Assembly (NCBI RefSeq): GCF_030272615.1
Contig: NC_081410.1
Coordinates: 142,008,849 to 142,072,848, forward strand
DNA from: Cryptomeria japonica
Lineage: Eukaryota > Streptophyta > Pinopsida > Cupressales > Cupressaceae
Reading direction: 5' to 3'
Length of the DNA stretch: 64,000 nt
How positions within the stretch are numbered: the stretch's first letter is position 1; every line of letters begins with the position of its first letter. The position numbers were made by a program, and so were the translations under genes. Shown here in pieces: positions 12,001 through 24,778 of the stretch. The notes under the pieces are model-generated. The model ran no database searches. It worked only from the letters and a program-made list of their open reading frames with translations, and was not told the DNA's origin.

Positions 12001-13093
12001 ATATGGATTAAAGTAGGCACTGAGAGCATGGTATGAAAGGCTTCATACACATCTAATGAAGATAGGTTTTCTGAGAACCAGTGAAGATAGCAACATATAT
12101 CTCAAATCTGAAGGAGATAAAATATTGGTCAGCGAAGTATTTGTAGATGATATCAAATGTGAAGGTAATGATGACATGAGCAATGATTTTGCAAATGAAA
12201 TGAAAAATGATTTTGAAATGTCTCTAGTGGGAGAAATAAAAAATTTCATAGGCTTGCAAACAGAGCAAATGAAGAATGGTATTTTCATCACACAGTCTAA
12301 GAATGTGAAAGAGGTTTTGAAGACATTTGGTATGAGTGACTGTAAACTAGTTGGAACACCAATGGTTACAGGTTGTAAGTTGTCTAAGGAAGATGAATCC
12401 ACATCTATTGATGAGAAGGAATACAGGTCAATGATTGGAAAATTGCACTATGTTGTTCATAGCAGACTGGATATAGCTCATGCAGATGGCCTAGTTGCTA
12501 GATTCCAGAAGAATCCTAAGAAAACACATTTGATCGCAACCAAGAGGATTTTTAGATATCTGAAAGGTATTGTTGACTATGGATTATGGTATCCATATGG
12601 AGGAAACTTTGACTTGAAGGTGTACACAGATGCAGATTGGGCAGGAAATGTTGATGACAGGAAAAGCATAGCCGGTGGAGCATTTTTTCTTGGAGTAAGA
12701 CTTGTTTCATGGAGTAGTAAAAAGAAGAGTTGTACATCACAATCTACTGCTGAAGCTGAGTATGTTGCAACTTACATGAATTGTACCCAGGCTATCTGGA
12801 TGAGGCACATTTTGGAAGATTTTAAGATGAAGATTTCAGAACTTGTAAAGATCTTATGTGATAATACAAGTGCCATAAATATTTCCAAGAACCTTGTTTT
12901 GCACGCATGAACCAATCATATTGAATTAAAGTATCATTTCTTAAGGGAAAAAGTGCAGAGTAAAGATGTGATCTTGGAGCATGTTTCTACCAAGGAGCAG
13001 CTTGCATATATCTTTACTAAACCTCCGCCTAAGACTTATTTTGAGTATCTTAGAAGTCATCTAAGGGTTTTACCCCTTCATGAGGTCAGTTGA
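9075..13093 (+). pseudogene. Copia-B gag-pol polyprotein, heavily decayed
   Basis: This is a recognisable Ty1/copia polyprotein with many breaks. Gag starts at the ATG at 9075, with stops at 9384, 9564 and 9579 among others. The zinc knuckle near 9865 has lost its first cysteine (SFAC in place of CFxC). The frame shifts between 10066 and 10118. The protease motif then reads H-S-G near 10124, so the catalytic aspartate is lost. The integrase zinc region is at 10313-10762. A deletion near 10780 removes part of the integrase core, and a further loss near 11935 removes the segment before the RT palm. RT keeps V-D-D near 12145. RNase H runs to the TGA at 13091, with another TGA at 12908. Several stops sit where relatives have CAG, CGA or TGG. 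It is clearly older than the nested Copia-A. Confidence 0.9.
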
Positions 13094-13406
13094 GCATGAT
13101 GTAGATTACATCAGTCCCAGAGCTACTTGCAAAATTTTACAATAGGATTGATGTAGAAGTGGAGTTATTCCACAGGGGGAGCATCAAGTTGCAGGTTGTT
13201 GATGCTGAACAATGAAATTTGGCATTGCATGTTTTACTTTCAATTTAGCATTGCTGTCAAAGGGGGAGAAGAAATATGTGATTTGTATGATTGACAGAGA
13301 GAAGGAAGACAAGCTAAATACAAGGTGAATACTTGATAATGTAAACCATGATTCTTATTCATAGTCATAGCAATCAATGGTATTGATATTTGTATTGCCA
13401 TCAATG
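13094..13406 (+). other. Copia-B 3' untranslated region
   Basis: The stretch is noncoding. It contains CAAAGGGGGAGAAGA at 13258-13272, a second polypurine-like copy in the same relative place as in Copia-A. Nothing else is recognised. Confidence 0.65.
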
Positions 13407-13420
13407 CTAAAGGGGGAGAT
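13407..13420 (+). other. Copia-B polypurine tract
   Basis: GCTAAAGGGGGAGAT-type sequence abuts the TG of the 3' LTR at 13421, as expected for the plus-strand primer. Confidence 0.85.
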
Positions 13421-14852
13421 TGTTGGCATTTGCATGAAGATTGCATTAATGATATGTTATGTTGTAATTGATGTCAATTAACTGGTAGTGATATTTTTGA
13501 TATTGTTGTAATGATGTTTTGTAACCGGTAGGAAGAGCTAGTGAAGGAAACTGTAACTAGTAGGAAGAATTTGTGGAGTAAACCGGTATTGCTATGTATT
13601 AGAGAGTTGAACTGGTAAACCCTACCCGTTGATTTGATAAACCCTAACCAATTAAGTTTGGTGAATTGGTTATATTGGTTTATGATCTGATGATGAGTGG
13701 TAATAATTATGACACGTATGATTATTGTATGAAGATAGTTTCAAAGTGATTTTGGCATGTTGATGAAACGGTTTTTGTCTAGGGAATGAGAAAGTATATT
13801 GCATGTAATGCAAAGCACGTGATGAGTTACTGAGTTCGATGAAGTGGTGATCAAGGAGCGGTCGAGGTTTCCTTGATTGATGTGCAGAGATTGCTATGTA
13901 ATCCAACGGTCATACTTGAACCGACTTGTTTGTAATCTCTATGAGAGAATTAGGTTTTTGTTGTGTTACCGACCTAATTGATTTGTTTATAAGGTCGATG
14001 AGTTGTTTAGTTTGAGTGTTGACAAAGTTTTAGTTGAGTGTGTGGTTGTTGAACCAGATGATGTATCTGCAGTTTGAGTAAAGGTAGATAGGAGCATGAA
14101 AATGATCTGAACAAGCAAGTGTAGTGCTATTCAAATAGATCAGCAAACTCTTATTGTTTTCTAACAATTACGACAGATTGAAATCCCCTAACCGGGTAAG
14201 CTCTAACAAGCTCGGTGCTATTCAAATCCTCTAATCAAGTGATCCATTAGCTTGGATTTGAAATCCTCTACCGAGGTTACTCCTTATAGGGTATTGCTTC
14301 TAACAAGGCATTATAGTCAATCCCTTAACTGGGTGGTCCCTAACAAGATTTGTTCTTAACAGGACTTTTGTAAAGCTTTAACAGGGTAGGCTCCTAACAG
14401 GGTGAACTTCAAAAGAGTTCAGATAGTTATCTTGTGAGTCTCATCTCATCATGGTTTTTCCCATTTGGGTTTCCACGTCAAAAATATTGTGTCAAGTGGT
14501 GAATGTTTTTGTGGTTATGATCTTATGGTTGATTTGCTTAACTACTTGATCCACTTTGATAAATCATGATAACCAGAAAGCATTGTGAAATGAGTTTTAC
14601 TTATGTCAGTAAAAGCATTTGGATGTTTATGAGTTTGAAGTTGTTTACTGTTAGTTTTTTGTAACAATCAACCAGTTTATCTTGAGGGTTTTTATCTTGA
14701 CAGTAATATTGCATTGATAGTTCTAAGTTTACTTTGAGAGATTGATTTTGAGATTGGTGAAGTTAGTATTAGTTTTTATATCTACTGATTCACCCCCCCC
14801 CCCCCCTCCTATCAGTAGCTGACCAGACTCTTATTCTTTCATCATACTATCA
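13421..14852 (+). repeat. Copia-B 3' LTR
   Basis: This is a 1432-bp LTR starting TGTTGGCATTTGC and ending CATACTATCA. It matches the split 5' fragments at 381-769 and 8453-9004. A TATA-like TTTATAAGG lies near 13985. The hairpin-capable block is at about 14443-14482 and is partly mutated. A long C run near 14791-14806 precedes the end. The flank ACCAT has no checkable partner because the 5' end is truncated. Confidence 0.92.
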
Positions 14853-15072
14853 ACCATTAGGTAACATTTCATTAAGTTGCATTAACCATAACTTTCTTAA
14901 GTGCATTATTCATTAGGTGCATTCATTAGATAAATTTTGTTATTCATTAGCTCCATTGGGAGCATAATATAGATTTTTTCTTAGATAAGTTATTTACATA
15001 TTATAAACCATTGGCATTCATTATCATTATAATTGCATTAATTAAACATACATACATATAGGAATATCCATC
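14853..15072. other. Noncoding flank, probably part of Gypsy-D remnant
   Basis: AT-rich DNA with recurring CATTAG and CATTAA words and no open frame. After removal of Copia-C it is continuous with 21720 onward, so I treat it as the left edge of the older substrate that carries the PMD pseudogene. Confidence 0.45.
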
Positions 15073-15077
15073 CCGCA

Positions 15078-15527
15078 TGTAGGATTTTGCCAAGATCAAG
15101 GGCACAATGAAAAGCATAAAAGAGAGACAATAGAATGATAAGAACAAATTGTATTCTCATCAATATGCAAATGATCAACTGGATTAACCAATACAATGAA
15201 TATAGGCCTGCTTATATAGGCAAGGCCATATGGATGTATGAGCACACAATTATGACATGTGGCTCAATGAGAAACAAGGGTAGGTAAGAAATACTAGGGG
15301 TAGGTAGGAGAAATAATATAATATTCCACAAGAGGTGGATGACCCACCAAATGTGGAGTGTAACAGCAAAATAAGACCACAAAAGGTGGAATTTCTCCTA
15401 CAAGCTCTATCCCTATGTGTACACTTCCCTAAGTGTCTCAAATCCAAACTACGAATAGATGCATTATCCTAAGTTAACTTAAGTAAAGTGTAATAATATC
15501 CAAAATGAATATTTATTTACACCAAAA
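15078..15527 (-). repeat. Copia-C 3' LTR
   Basis: This is the 450-bp copy next to the polypurine tract. It has 16 bases that the 5' LTR lacks, between two TCCCTA words. Its inner end reads CACCAAAA where the 5' LTR has CACCAACA. Confidence 0.93.
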
Positions 15528-15796
15528 CCCCCCCTTAAGTGCAACTTAGGGGAATGAAGACTCAAGTCAACAATGCAAGATGGGTCCCGGCTACTAGGCC
15601 ATGATAGGTACCCATGTACAATATGCTAATGCAAGCAAAACTATGCAATGCAATCTCTCACAAACAGATAAAGGGAGAAAACCCAGTTGGAAAAAACTGC
15701 CCCCCAAAAGAGAGATGAAAGAACAAACGACTCTCAAAGAAGAAGGACAAAACCTCAAAGAGGAAAAAGTCCCCCCCATAAGAGAGGAAGGAGAAG
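15528..15796 (-). other. Copia-C 3' untranslated region and polypurine tract
   Basis: On the minus strand the tract CTTAAGGGGGGG (15528-15539) abuts the 3' LTR. Further G runs occur on the same strand near 15697, 15772 and 15803, so several purine tracts lie between pol and the LTR. No coding sequence was seen. Confidence 0.75.
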
Positions 15797-18700
15797 TTAG
15801 CTGACCCCCCCTAATGACATATCCCGCACCCCCAAGAGAGCTCGCAACTGCTGGAACTTACTCTCGGTGAAAGGTTTGGTGAATATGTCAGCAACCTGCT
15901 CTGCTGTAGGACAATACTGCAAATCAATGACCTGCTCCTGAATGAGCTCTCAGATATAGTGCATATGAATCTCGATGTGTTTGGTCCACTGGTGTTGGAC
16001 CGGGTTCTTCGAGATTGCAATAGCACTCTGATTGTTGCAATGTAGAACTGTCAGCCATGGAGTGGTGAATCAAAACTCTGTGAGAATCTGCTGGAGCCAA
16101 ATGGTCTCAGTCGTTGCATTAACAGCGCCTCAATACTCAACCTCAGTCGAAGAGAGAGCAATAGCATGTTGCTTCTTGCTCTGCCAACAAATGGGGCCTG
16201 AACCAAGGTGAAAACTGTAACCAGAAGTAGACTTACAATCATCAAGATCGCCAGCCCAATCAGAGTCTGTGTAACCAACCAAGTGAAGTCCTGTGCCTAC
16301 TGCATAGTGAATCCCATAGTGATGTGTACCCTGGATGTAATGAAGGATGCGTTTGGCATCTTTCCAATGAAGCTCATGTGGTTCCTGCATGAAGCGAGAA
16401 ACCATGCCAACTGCAAATGAAATATCAGGGCGTGTATGGGTCAAGTAGATGAGACTACCCACAAGCTGATGATACAAAGTGGCATCAACTGGTGGAGAAG
16501 AACACTGAGCCTCAAGATTGACTCCTGAAAGAAAGGGAGTCAGAGCAGGCTTACAATCAGCCATATGAAAGTGTGCAAGTAGATCAAGAGCATACTTGGG
16601 CTGCGATAGAGTAATCCTGGAAGGTGACTGTGAAATCTCTATCTCGAGAAAGTAGTGCAAAAGACCCAAGTCAATCATAGCAAATCTGTCATGCAAAGTA
16701 GATTTGACCCTGCTAATGATGGATGAAGTACTCCCTGTAATGATCAAGTCATCAACCTAGAGCACAAGAATCAAGTGAGAGTCATCCTGTCACAACATGT
16801 AGACATTTGGATCAGAATGACACCTGGTGAACCCTACGGAGAGAAGAAAGGAATCCATCTTGGCGTACCAAGCCCTGGGGGCCTGCATAAGGCCATAGAG
16901 AGATTTCCTTAGTCTGCAAACCAAGGAAGTATCCTGGATGAAACCCTGTGGCTGCTCCATATTAATCTCCTCATCAAGATCACCATGAAGAAAAGCACTC
17001 TTCACATCCATCTGATGTATAGCCCACCCATGAGCTACAGCAATAGCAAGTGTCAAACGAATGGAGTTCAACTTGGCTACAGGTGCAAAGGTCTCAGTAT
17101 AGTCAACACCTGCAACCTGAGAGAAACCTTTCGCAACAAGCCGAGCCTTATACTTATCCACACTACCATCCGCTGCAAACTTGGTCTGATAGATCCACTT
17201 ACATCGAACCATCTTTCTCCCCTTAGGGAGATGGACTAAATCCCATGTGTTGTTCCTCATCAAGGAACTATACTCTTCCTCCATAGCTTGGTCCCACTTA
17301 GGAACCCCTGATGCTTCCCTAAATGTCTGTGGATCGGAAGCGGTAGCAATGAATGCATGTGGTAGATCCTGATGTTGTGGTCGAGTTCTCCGTGTATCTG
17401 AAGGATCCCTAACAAGAGAACCCGCGGACTCAAGTGTCTGTCGATCCCAATGAGGTGGAGGTGGAGGTGGAGAACGAGGCTCCTCAACTGCAAGTGGACC
17501 CTGTAGAGGTGTAACCCTGCGAGTCAGAGTTGTAGGAGTCTCATCATCTAATCACTAACATCACTATCCACAATGGAGGAAGGCGGAGGAGGTAGAGAGG
17601 CTAAGCTAGGAGAGTTTTCCTCAAAGTGAACACTCCTCTCAATGAACACCTCATGTGTCTCAGGATCCATCAATCTATATGCCTTAACACCCTTAGGATA
17701 TCCAACAAATATGCAAGGCCGACTCTGAGGTTCCAATGCCTTGCATTTCTGCGGAGGTATGCGAGCCCATGCTGGACACCCAAAGACTCTGAAATGTCTC
17801 ACAATCGGTTTCCTACTAGCCCAAGCTTCAAAAGGAGTAATACCTTGCAAATCTTTGTGAGGAACCCGATTCTGGATGTGTGTGGCACAACTGATAGCCT
17901 CTGCCCAAAAGGCAGGATCAAGAGAACGGGCATGTATCATACAACTAGCCATTTCTTTGAGAGTTCTATTCTTGCATTCTGCAACCCCATTCTGCTGTGG
18001 AGTGTAAGCAACAGAATGCTGAAGATCAATCCCCTCAAGTGTACAAAAATCCTCAAGTCTTTTGTTCACATATTCCCTTCCATTATCTGAGTGAAGAATC
18101 TTGACCACTTTCCCTGATTGCTTCTCCACACGAGTCTTGAAGTCCTAAAATTTGTCAAATACTTCACTCTTATGAATGAGAAAGTAGACCCAAGTGAAGC
18201 GGGAGTAGTCATCAATGAAGGTGAGGACATAGCGGGCCTTACTAAATGAAGGTGTTGGAAATGGACCTGCTACATCGCTGTGAACAAGTTGAAGAACTTC
18301 CAAAGCTCTCCAAGCTTTCCCCTTATCAAACTTCTCTTCGGGATGCTTGCCCATGGAACAACCTGAACATACACCCTCTGAAAAACTGATTCGAGGTAGA
18401 CCTATGACCATGTCTTTAGTGTTGAGCTGCTGAAGATAGCGATAGTTGAGGTGACCAAACCGCTCATGCCATAGCTTACTTTTTGAATTTGAATGAGTAA
18501 GCAAGGCCCTAGAAGGTGAACTTGGCACAAAGTGGGAGAATGAATAAAGCGTTGAGTTGTCATTGACTTGTCCCACTACTACCAAGGCATCATCATCAAG
18601 TTCCTTTACCACAACTGAATCTGGTGTAAACTCAACCTTTTTCCCATTCCCATAGTGAGTGATTTGGTAGATAGAGAGAAGGTTAGTAGACAAGTTAGGA

Positions 18701-19865
18701 ACATAGAGAACATTCTCAAATGTTCCATCATCCATGTCAACTGAACCTTTCCCTTCAACCTCTACTTGTGTATCATCACCTATGTAAATGTGAGGTACCT
18801 TTGATGGCTCCAATGAAGAAAACTGCTCCTTTGTAGAACCCATGTGATATGAGGCACCTGAGTCAAGTATCCATTGCTGTGATGAACCTGTTGTAGCCAC
18901 AAATGCTTGCCCTTTTCCCTTAGAATGTGAGGAAGAGGAAGGAGATGAATCCTTCTTTGTGTAGGCGGATGGCAAGTTGATGTTGTTTTTCTTGAGAAGA
19001 TTAGTTAACTCATCAACTTGCTTTGCGTGGCATCGATGCTCATCATGACCATACTTCTTGCAATATGCACAAGTTGGTTTATCCTTCTTAGGTGGTGTTC
19101 CCTTCTTGGAAGAGGATGAAAAATTGCCTTGTGATGGAGAGGATGATTGTCCTTTTTCCTGTTGTGGCTTAGACTTAGAGTGCTTCTTCTTCTTGTTGGA
19201 ATCTTTGCCTTGACTTCCTTGATTCCCTTGATTAGCCACCAAAGCCTTGGACTTTGAAGACTTGAGAAGTCCCATGTTCAACAACTTAGATTGTTCCAAT
19301 ATCAACATTTCTGTGAAAGCATCAAATGAAGGCATAACATAGGAACTCCCCACTGTCAAACGATGAGTTTGGAAGCTAGACACAAATGTTGCATATTCTG
19401 GTGCAAGCTTGTCCAACAAGTTGAATATCAACTGAGCATCCTTTTTGTCAATTCCGCAATCCTTAAGCTTTGCTCTTAGCTCATTTGCTTTGGTGACATA
19501 ATCTTGGATTGTATCAAAACTCTTGGGATCCAAGTTGGTGCGCTCATTGTCAATTTTGTAACCTCTAATTTCATCAACTTGACCATACAATTTCTGAAAC
19601 ATATCCCAAGCCTCCTTGATTGTTGTACACTTCTCAATGTGAAAAATGAGGTCATCTGATACATACTTGCGCAAAGTTCCAAGAGCCATGAAATTATTTG
19701 TGAGCCATTCTAACTGAGCATTAGGATCAGCCTTAGGATTAGGTGGTGCTGCTATTGTTCCATCTATGTAATGCGTGAGACCCTTTTCCATTAATTTACT
19801 CCATACTTAATTTTCCATGATGCATAATTATGTGGAGTTAAAGGTGGAAATTTATGAGGACTCAT
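15797..19865 (-). pseudogene. Copia-C gag-pol polyprotein, nearly intact
   Basis: The most likely start is the ATG at 19865-19863, giving a gag beginning MSPHKFPPLT. A one-base deletion near 19805 then breaks the frame, which is open again from 19791. Domains in order: gag; a CCHC knuckle (CAYCKKYGHDEHRC, near 19040-19080); protease with D-S-G-A-S near 18870; integrase zinc region near 18400-18480 and core to about 17560; RT at about 17300-16650; RNase H to the TAA at 15797-15799. Breaks are TAG at 18145, a frameshift near 17548, TGA at 16790, TAG at 16757 (replacing the tyrosine of the YVDD motif), TGA at 16130 and another TGA near 15950. Several TGA codons sit where relatives have arginine, consistent with CGA mutating. 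The same frame is otherwise kept. Confidence 0.93.
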
Positions 19866-21262
19866 TGCAACAAAAATGAAAGAGCACAAAGAGAGGCAAA
19901 ATCACACAAGACACCCCCCCGAATTCACTCAATCAAAGAACCCCCCCAAAAGTGATAATTTGGCACTTTATAATTAGTGCGTATACAATGGGCCACTTGC
20001 AAAAAATGGCAAAGTGGACTTCTGATTACAATTTTACAACTGCCTCAATAAGGCCAAAAGAGACTCAAACTGATAATGCAAGAGATCTAAACTAAGATCC
20101 AAGCACATTACAAGTACCTAATAGGCCAAATAAAACCAATATCTGAAAATACAATTTCCACTCAAAATCTCTGAAATCTGATCATAGATTATGAAAGTAG
20201 ACGAAAAAACATGCACTTTCAAAAAAAATGGCACCTAAAAAGGAGGTCGTATGAGCTCAAATGAGGCCTTTGAAGCTGCAGAATTGAGGATTGGACAGGT
20301 ACAATTGAGAGAATCCAAAAATTCTGAAAAAACTATGCACCAAAATCAGAAAATAACCACATCACTGTGAAGTTCATGAAATTTTAGCCCATTTAAAAAA
20401 AAATTGCACCAAAAAAGGAGCAAAAATGAGCAAGATATGGCCTTTCAAAGTTGGACTGCAAAACTGAAAAGCTCAATGAAGAGGGGGTCAAATTTTTTTC
20501 AAAAGTCTACTGATGTAGCGTTAACGTCAGCAATTTACTGGCTTAAATTTGACGGCCGTATGATCGTCGCAAAAACTTCACCTCTCTGCTGACTGGGCGT
20601 CCGTATTGTACGGACAAGCTGATGTGGTAGTCTGACTGAGCAGCTGACTGGACGTACGGACTGCTGACGTGGCGGTCTGTGACCGGGTGTACGGTTGTTG
20701 ACTACGGGCTAGTGGCCACCTGCCACATGGCGGGAGGAAGGCGTTGCCGGAGGCAGCAGTTATCGGCGGGCTGGGAGCTGAGGGGGCTGGCGGCGGGAGG
20801 TCCTGGCCAGCGGGAGGTGTCGATGCTGGAGGGCCGGCAACGGTGTGTCTGCAGATGCATAGACCGAGGTCGGCGACGGTACAACTTGCTGCGCGGTACG
20901 ACGACGACGTCAACCTGCAACAACGCAGGGTAGAAATGGCACGGGGGGGGGTCTGCGGACCCCCAAAAAACAATATATTTTTTTTGATATTTTTTTTTGA
21001 TCGCCCCTTTCCTTTTTTTTTCAATTTTTTTTTTTCGGAAAATAATAATTTTTTTTTTCGAAATCCATACAATAATAGCCAAAATGGGGAAAAAAAAATT
21101 CTCACCAAAATAGGTCGACTTTGTAGTTGAAATTTATGGAAACGGCCTCCCGGATTCAACGGTGATGTCCAAATCGTTGTATGACGCCCCCAAAAAATGA
21201 AGATCCCCAAATCCGAAAATAGAACCCTCCAAAATGTCTCCAAAAAACTAATCAATGAAGCC
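19866..21262 (-). other. Copia-C long 5' leader with GC-rich island
   Basis: The 1.4-kb leader lies between the primer binding site and gag. About 20560-20960 is strikingly GC- and CpG-rich compared with the rest of the window. It is followed, toward the primer site, by long A/T homopolymer runs (about 20970-21090). Short inverted repeats such as GTCCGTA-TTG-TACGGAC (20599-20615) occur in it. I recognise no protein. Open frames through it are low-complexity. Confidence 0.7.
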
Positions 21263-21280
21263 CCAATGGCTCTGATACCA
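21263..21280 (-). other. Copia-C primer binding site
   Basis: On the minus strand it reads TGGTATCAGAGCCATTGG directly after the 5' LTR. This is the canonical primer site for initiator methionine tRNA in plant copia elements. Confidence 0.93.
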
Positions 21281-21714
21281 TGTAGGATTTTGCCAAGATC
21301 AAGGGCACAATGAAAAGCATAAAAGAGAGACAATAGAATGATAAGAACAAACTGTATTCTCATCAATATGTAAATGATCAACTGGATTAACCAATACAAT
21401 GAATATAGGCCTGCTTATATAGGCAAGGCCATATGGATGTACGAGCACACAATTATGACATGTGGCTCAATGAGAAACAAGGGTAGGTAAGAAATACTAG
21501 GGGTAGGTAGGAGAAATAATATAATATTCCACAAGAGGTGGATGACCCACCGAATGTGGAGTGTAACAGCAAAATAAGACCACAAAAGGTGGAATTTCTC
21601 CTACAAGCTCTATCCCTAAGTGTCTCAAATCCAAACTACAAAGAGATGCATTATCCTAAGTTAACTTAAGTAAAGTGTAATAATCTCCAAAATGAATATT
21701 TATTTACACCAACA
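21281..21714 (-). repeat. Copia-C 5' LTR
   Basis: This is the 434-bp copy next to the primer binding site. On the minus strand it begins TGTTGGTGTAAATAAAT and ends CCTACA. It is followed by CCGCA. Confidence 0.93.
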
Positions 21715-21719
21715 CCGCA

Positions 21720-22079
21720 TCATACATTGTTAGATACACACATATAAAATTTATAAGCATATATCACATCCACATATATCATAACATATAGGAAAATCCA
21801 TCAGTATCATATAACATGCATCAATCATGTTAGTCATATCATAAACATAATGCATCATAATGGTCCATAATCATAATCCATCATAATAATATCCACATCC
21901 ACAATAAAAGTCCATAAAAAATGTCTATATACACATACACAATAAATATACGTCGCTAATACCTCTCATCTCATCTCATATATATATATATATAATGTGA
22001 GTCATGGTACAAATGTGTCATATGTACCCCATAGGGTCCAAAATGTCTATATACATGGAAGACCTATGGGTATATCTCA
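21720..22079. other. Noncoding AT-rich spacer with simple repeats
   Basis: No gene is visible. The stretch holds CAT/ATCATAA-rich simple sequence, a short TA microsatellite near 21978-21995, and TCCATAATCATAATCCATCATAA-like runs. It probably lies beyond the 3' end of the antisense PMD gene in Gypsy-D. Confidence 0.55.
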
Positions 22080-23573
22080 TAACCTGTGATCCCACCCTCT
22101 AACTATGAGGATATTTCTCCCTTTGAGCTTGGTGGTGGTGGTGGTTATGGTGATCTCATCCCCATTGATCTGCTAGATGTCCTTGACCTGCTCCTCCCTG
22201 ACCATATAATCTCTACAAAACAAGGAGATTTCTATCCTGCAAGTATGGCCTCCTCATATAGTCTCCTTTAATACCCTACCTCCTATGTTAACCCCTATCT
22301 CAAAAATATCTTACTAGCCATACCTTTCTCACTCTCGAGTGAGATACCTCTATCTTTGCTCTGGCTTGCAATGGTAAGGCTAAATCTTCCTCTTCCTTCA
22401 TTTCCTCCATCTCCTAGGCTACCTCGCCCCTCTCTAATTCATCTAGCTACTCCTATAATAGATTACATTTGACTCCATGAGAATCCCTATCTATTGTTGT
22501 CAAGTAATAAGCCACCTATAAACTATCTACTCATGCTCTCTAATAATCTCACTCTATCTGTAAAGATATACCCTAGAACACTCCTCATCCCTGGACCTAG
22601 ATAATAGGTCCCTTAGTTGTTGTAGTTTGTCATACACTTGTGGTGTAATCTCCACTCTCCCACCCTTTATCGACGAACCACTCTATGACCCTCCCTTTGT
22701 GGTGTCAGTACCAATATTTGTACTTGTCTCCCTGTCTATCTCTACACCTATGCATATGCATGTTCTTGTACCTATGGCGCTTCCTCCTCCTACCTACTAT
22801 CTCATCCATCTATACATCATGACCTCCATCTCCTCTTCCTCTATCATCTCCACCATCATCACCTCCTCCTTCATCTCCTCTATCATCTTCCCCATCATCT
22901 TGTCCAACTACCCTATCATCTTGCTCTCCTCCCTCATCATCACCTACCACACCTATTATGGTGGGTCATTTCTAAGCCCAATTTGTTGCATATGCAAGTG
23001 TGACCCCTGCATCCTCTACATCTATTCATGGGTCCTATGCCACTAACTACATACTCATTTAGTTGGATCTTGCCCATAAGAGATCTACTGGCATCCCTAA
23101 TGGTCCTAGCTCCTATGTAACTCATGCATGGATTACATCTCTCCTAATCATATCATGTTGTAGCCCAAACTATCTCTACACCTTGTGAGGAAGATATTGC
23201 TCGATGACATGGATGGTCCATCCTATCAACTAGCATGATCTTTGTGTGAATGCCAAGTAGTTCCCATCCTCCTCCCATGCCTCACATGTCCTCCATGGCC
23301 TCCATATAAAATCAATCATATAATCCAAGACCCTCCTCTAGTATCCAATCACTCCAACCCTAGTGTAATGTAGCAGATTTCCATACCTACATACATAAGG
23401 GTGCCCTATTTCCCACTCACCCACTCTTTGATAAACATACGACTATAGGCCCAAATTCTCATATGTGTAGTAGTGTCACTCCATATTTGAGGTTTTTATG
23501 GTAGGTCGTTATACACACATATGAATATGTACAACTGTCCTAACACACAATATCCCCACACATTGTTGGAATG
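22080..23573 (-). pseudogene. Plant mobile domain (PMD) protein, C-terminal part
   Basis: The minus strand keeps a degenerate PMD-like protein across several frames. At about 23400-23300 are the words YENLGL and EWEIGHP. At about 23330-23140 are FIWRPW, WEEDGNYLAF, IEQYLPHKV and FGLQHD, which match the usual end of the domain (a histidine/proline-rich strand followed by R-Q-F-G). Downstream the reading becomes acidic and glycine-rich (about 22920-22820) and then glutamine-rich (about 22560). PMD proteins (for example the MAIN/MAIL family) occur as host genes and as passengers of gypsy and Mutator transposons. Several stops and shifts make this a pseudogene. Its N-terminal half lies at 34827-35390, separated by the Copia-E insertion. 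Confidence 0.65.
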
Positions 23574-24778
23574 CACTGATACCGATAGTAAACTGAGAGA
23601 GGAGGGTGAATCAGTTTACTAAAAATAACAACAATCAATTCAATTATAAACCTTAAACCGGAGCACAACCCAATGAAGAATATAACATGAAAGCACAAGA
23701 CACATAACACCAATATTTTGACGTGGAAAACCCGGAAAGGGAAAAACCACAGTGGGAAACCCTACCCACAATCAGATAAATACTCTTTATTAGTATTGTG
23801 AATAATTATAATGGGGTCTGCACATGCAGAAAGGCCAATAGCCTAGAGCGCACTACTCATCACAAAGGGAAGTCTCACTGACTTACAAAATCATCAGACT
23901 ACAATCCGAAAAATAATGAACTGTGAAAGTAGCATCTACTAATGCCTGATATAGTTCCGATTAAGCATTGATGTCTTCTCTACAATGCAAAACCTTTCCA
24001 ACCTTCACCTGAATGGTGTGACTTTATTCGCACTTAATCCTTCTCTGATAATGCATACTTAACCAGCCATAACCATCGCATGCCCATATTACATGAATAG
24101 GTCACCTATAAATACAGAACATCAACCTTATTGACAAGGTCGACTAACCCATAAACCCATAATTATAAAAAATACATCACATGATACCACCATACCAATA
24201 TTATGATTTACATTACATAGCATGGACCTAAATCAAGTAACCAAACAATTATATCCGTCGGGGATTCCGCTAAGACCAAGATCCAACATGCTTCACTTGT
24301 CGGTAGAAACCCTCAGTGAAAGTTTAATCAGATCCAAATAGGACCTCCATAATAGGACACCATCTAGAGAAAAGTCACCAAATTATTAGGATATGATCAA
24401 GAAGCACCAATAGCATGAAAGAAACTGATTCCATAAGCCGGACCCAAAATCCACTGACCAAGTTACCAAAACAACATACTGGTAAAGCTAACTAGAAACA
24501 CCAGAAGCTGGTGAAGCCAAAAGCTAGTCAGTAAAGCCAAGACAAAGTCGATAACTGGAAATACCAAAAGCGATAAACAAATCATGAGGCCACCAGAATA
24601 TAGCAAGCATGTAACCATCAGAATAAGAATCCAAAACCGATTCCAGAGGACTGATCATACCGGATCAGAATCATAGCCAAAACCAAAATGATCACCAAGA
24701 CTAATCAAGATAGATCCAACTGGGATACAGTGTTGACATCAATGACAACACTTAACCAAATCCAGTATATTGCCAACA
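23574..24778 (-). repeat. Copia-E 3' LTR
   Basis: This 1205-bp LTR matches 33579-34826. It carries the hairpin-capable block at 23713-23758 on the minus strand and the C-rich TGATTCACCC motif near its outer end. Confidence 0.92.

Larger units (their letters stand above)
15078..21714 (-). mobile_element. Copia-C: complete Ty1/copia retrotransposon
   Basis: This is a full minus-strand element of 6637 bp. The 5' LTR is 21281-21714 and the 3' LTR is 15078-15527, with a canonical primer binding site at 21263-21280. CCGCA flanks both ends (15073-15077 and 21715-21719), a clean 5-bp target duplication. The LTRs differ at about 8 positions over 434 aligned bases (about 1.8 percent) plus one 16-bp indel, so it is younger than Copia-A. 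Its short LTRs, different gag and protease context show that it belongs to a different copia lineage from A, B, E and I. Confidence 0.95.

Noticed and set aside
20578-21399. A 273-codon minus-strand frame across the Copia-C LTR, primer site and leader.
   Set aside because: It crosses the LTR boundary and the primer site, and its sequence is low-complexity (lysine runs, proline and serine stretches). It is most likely chance openness in the GC-rich island.
21978-21995. TA dinucleotide run as a regulatory TATA region.
   Set aside because: It is a simple microsatellite without a gene on either side.
22627-23046. A 139-codon plus-strand frame rich in serine, isoleucine and proline.
   Set aside because: It is the reverse side of the acidic and glycine-rich part of the PMD pseudogene on the minus strand. 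No independent domain is visible.
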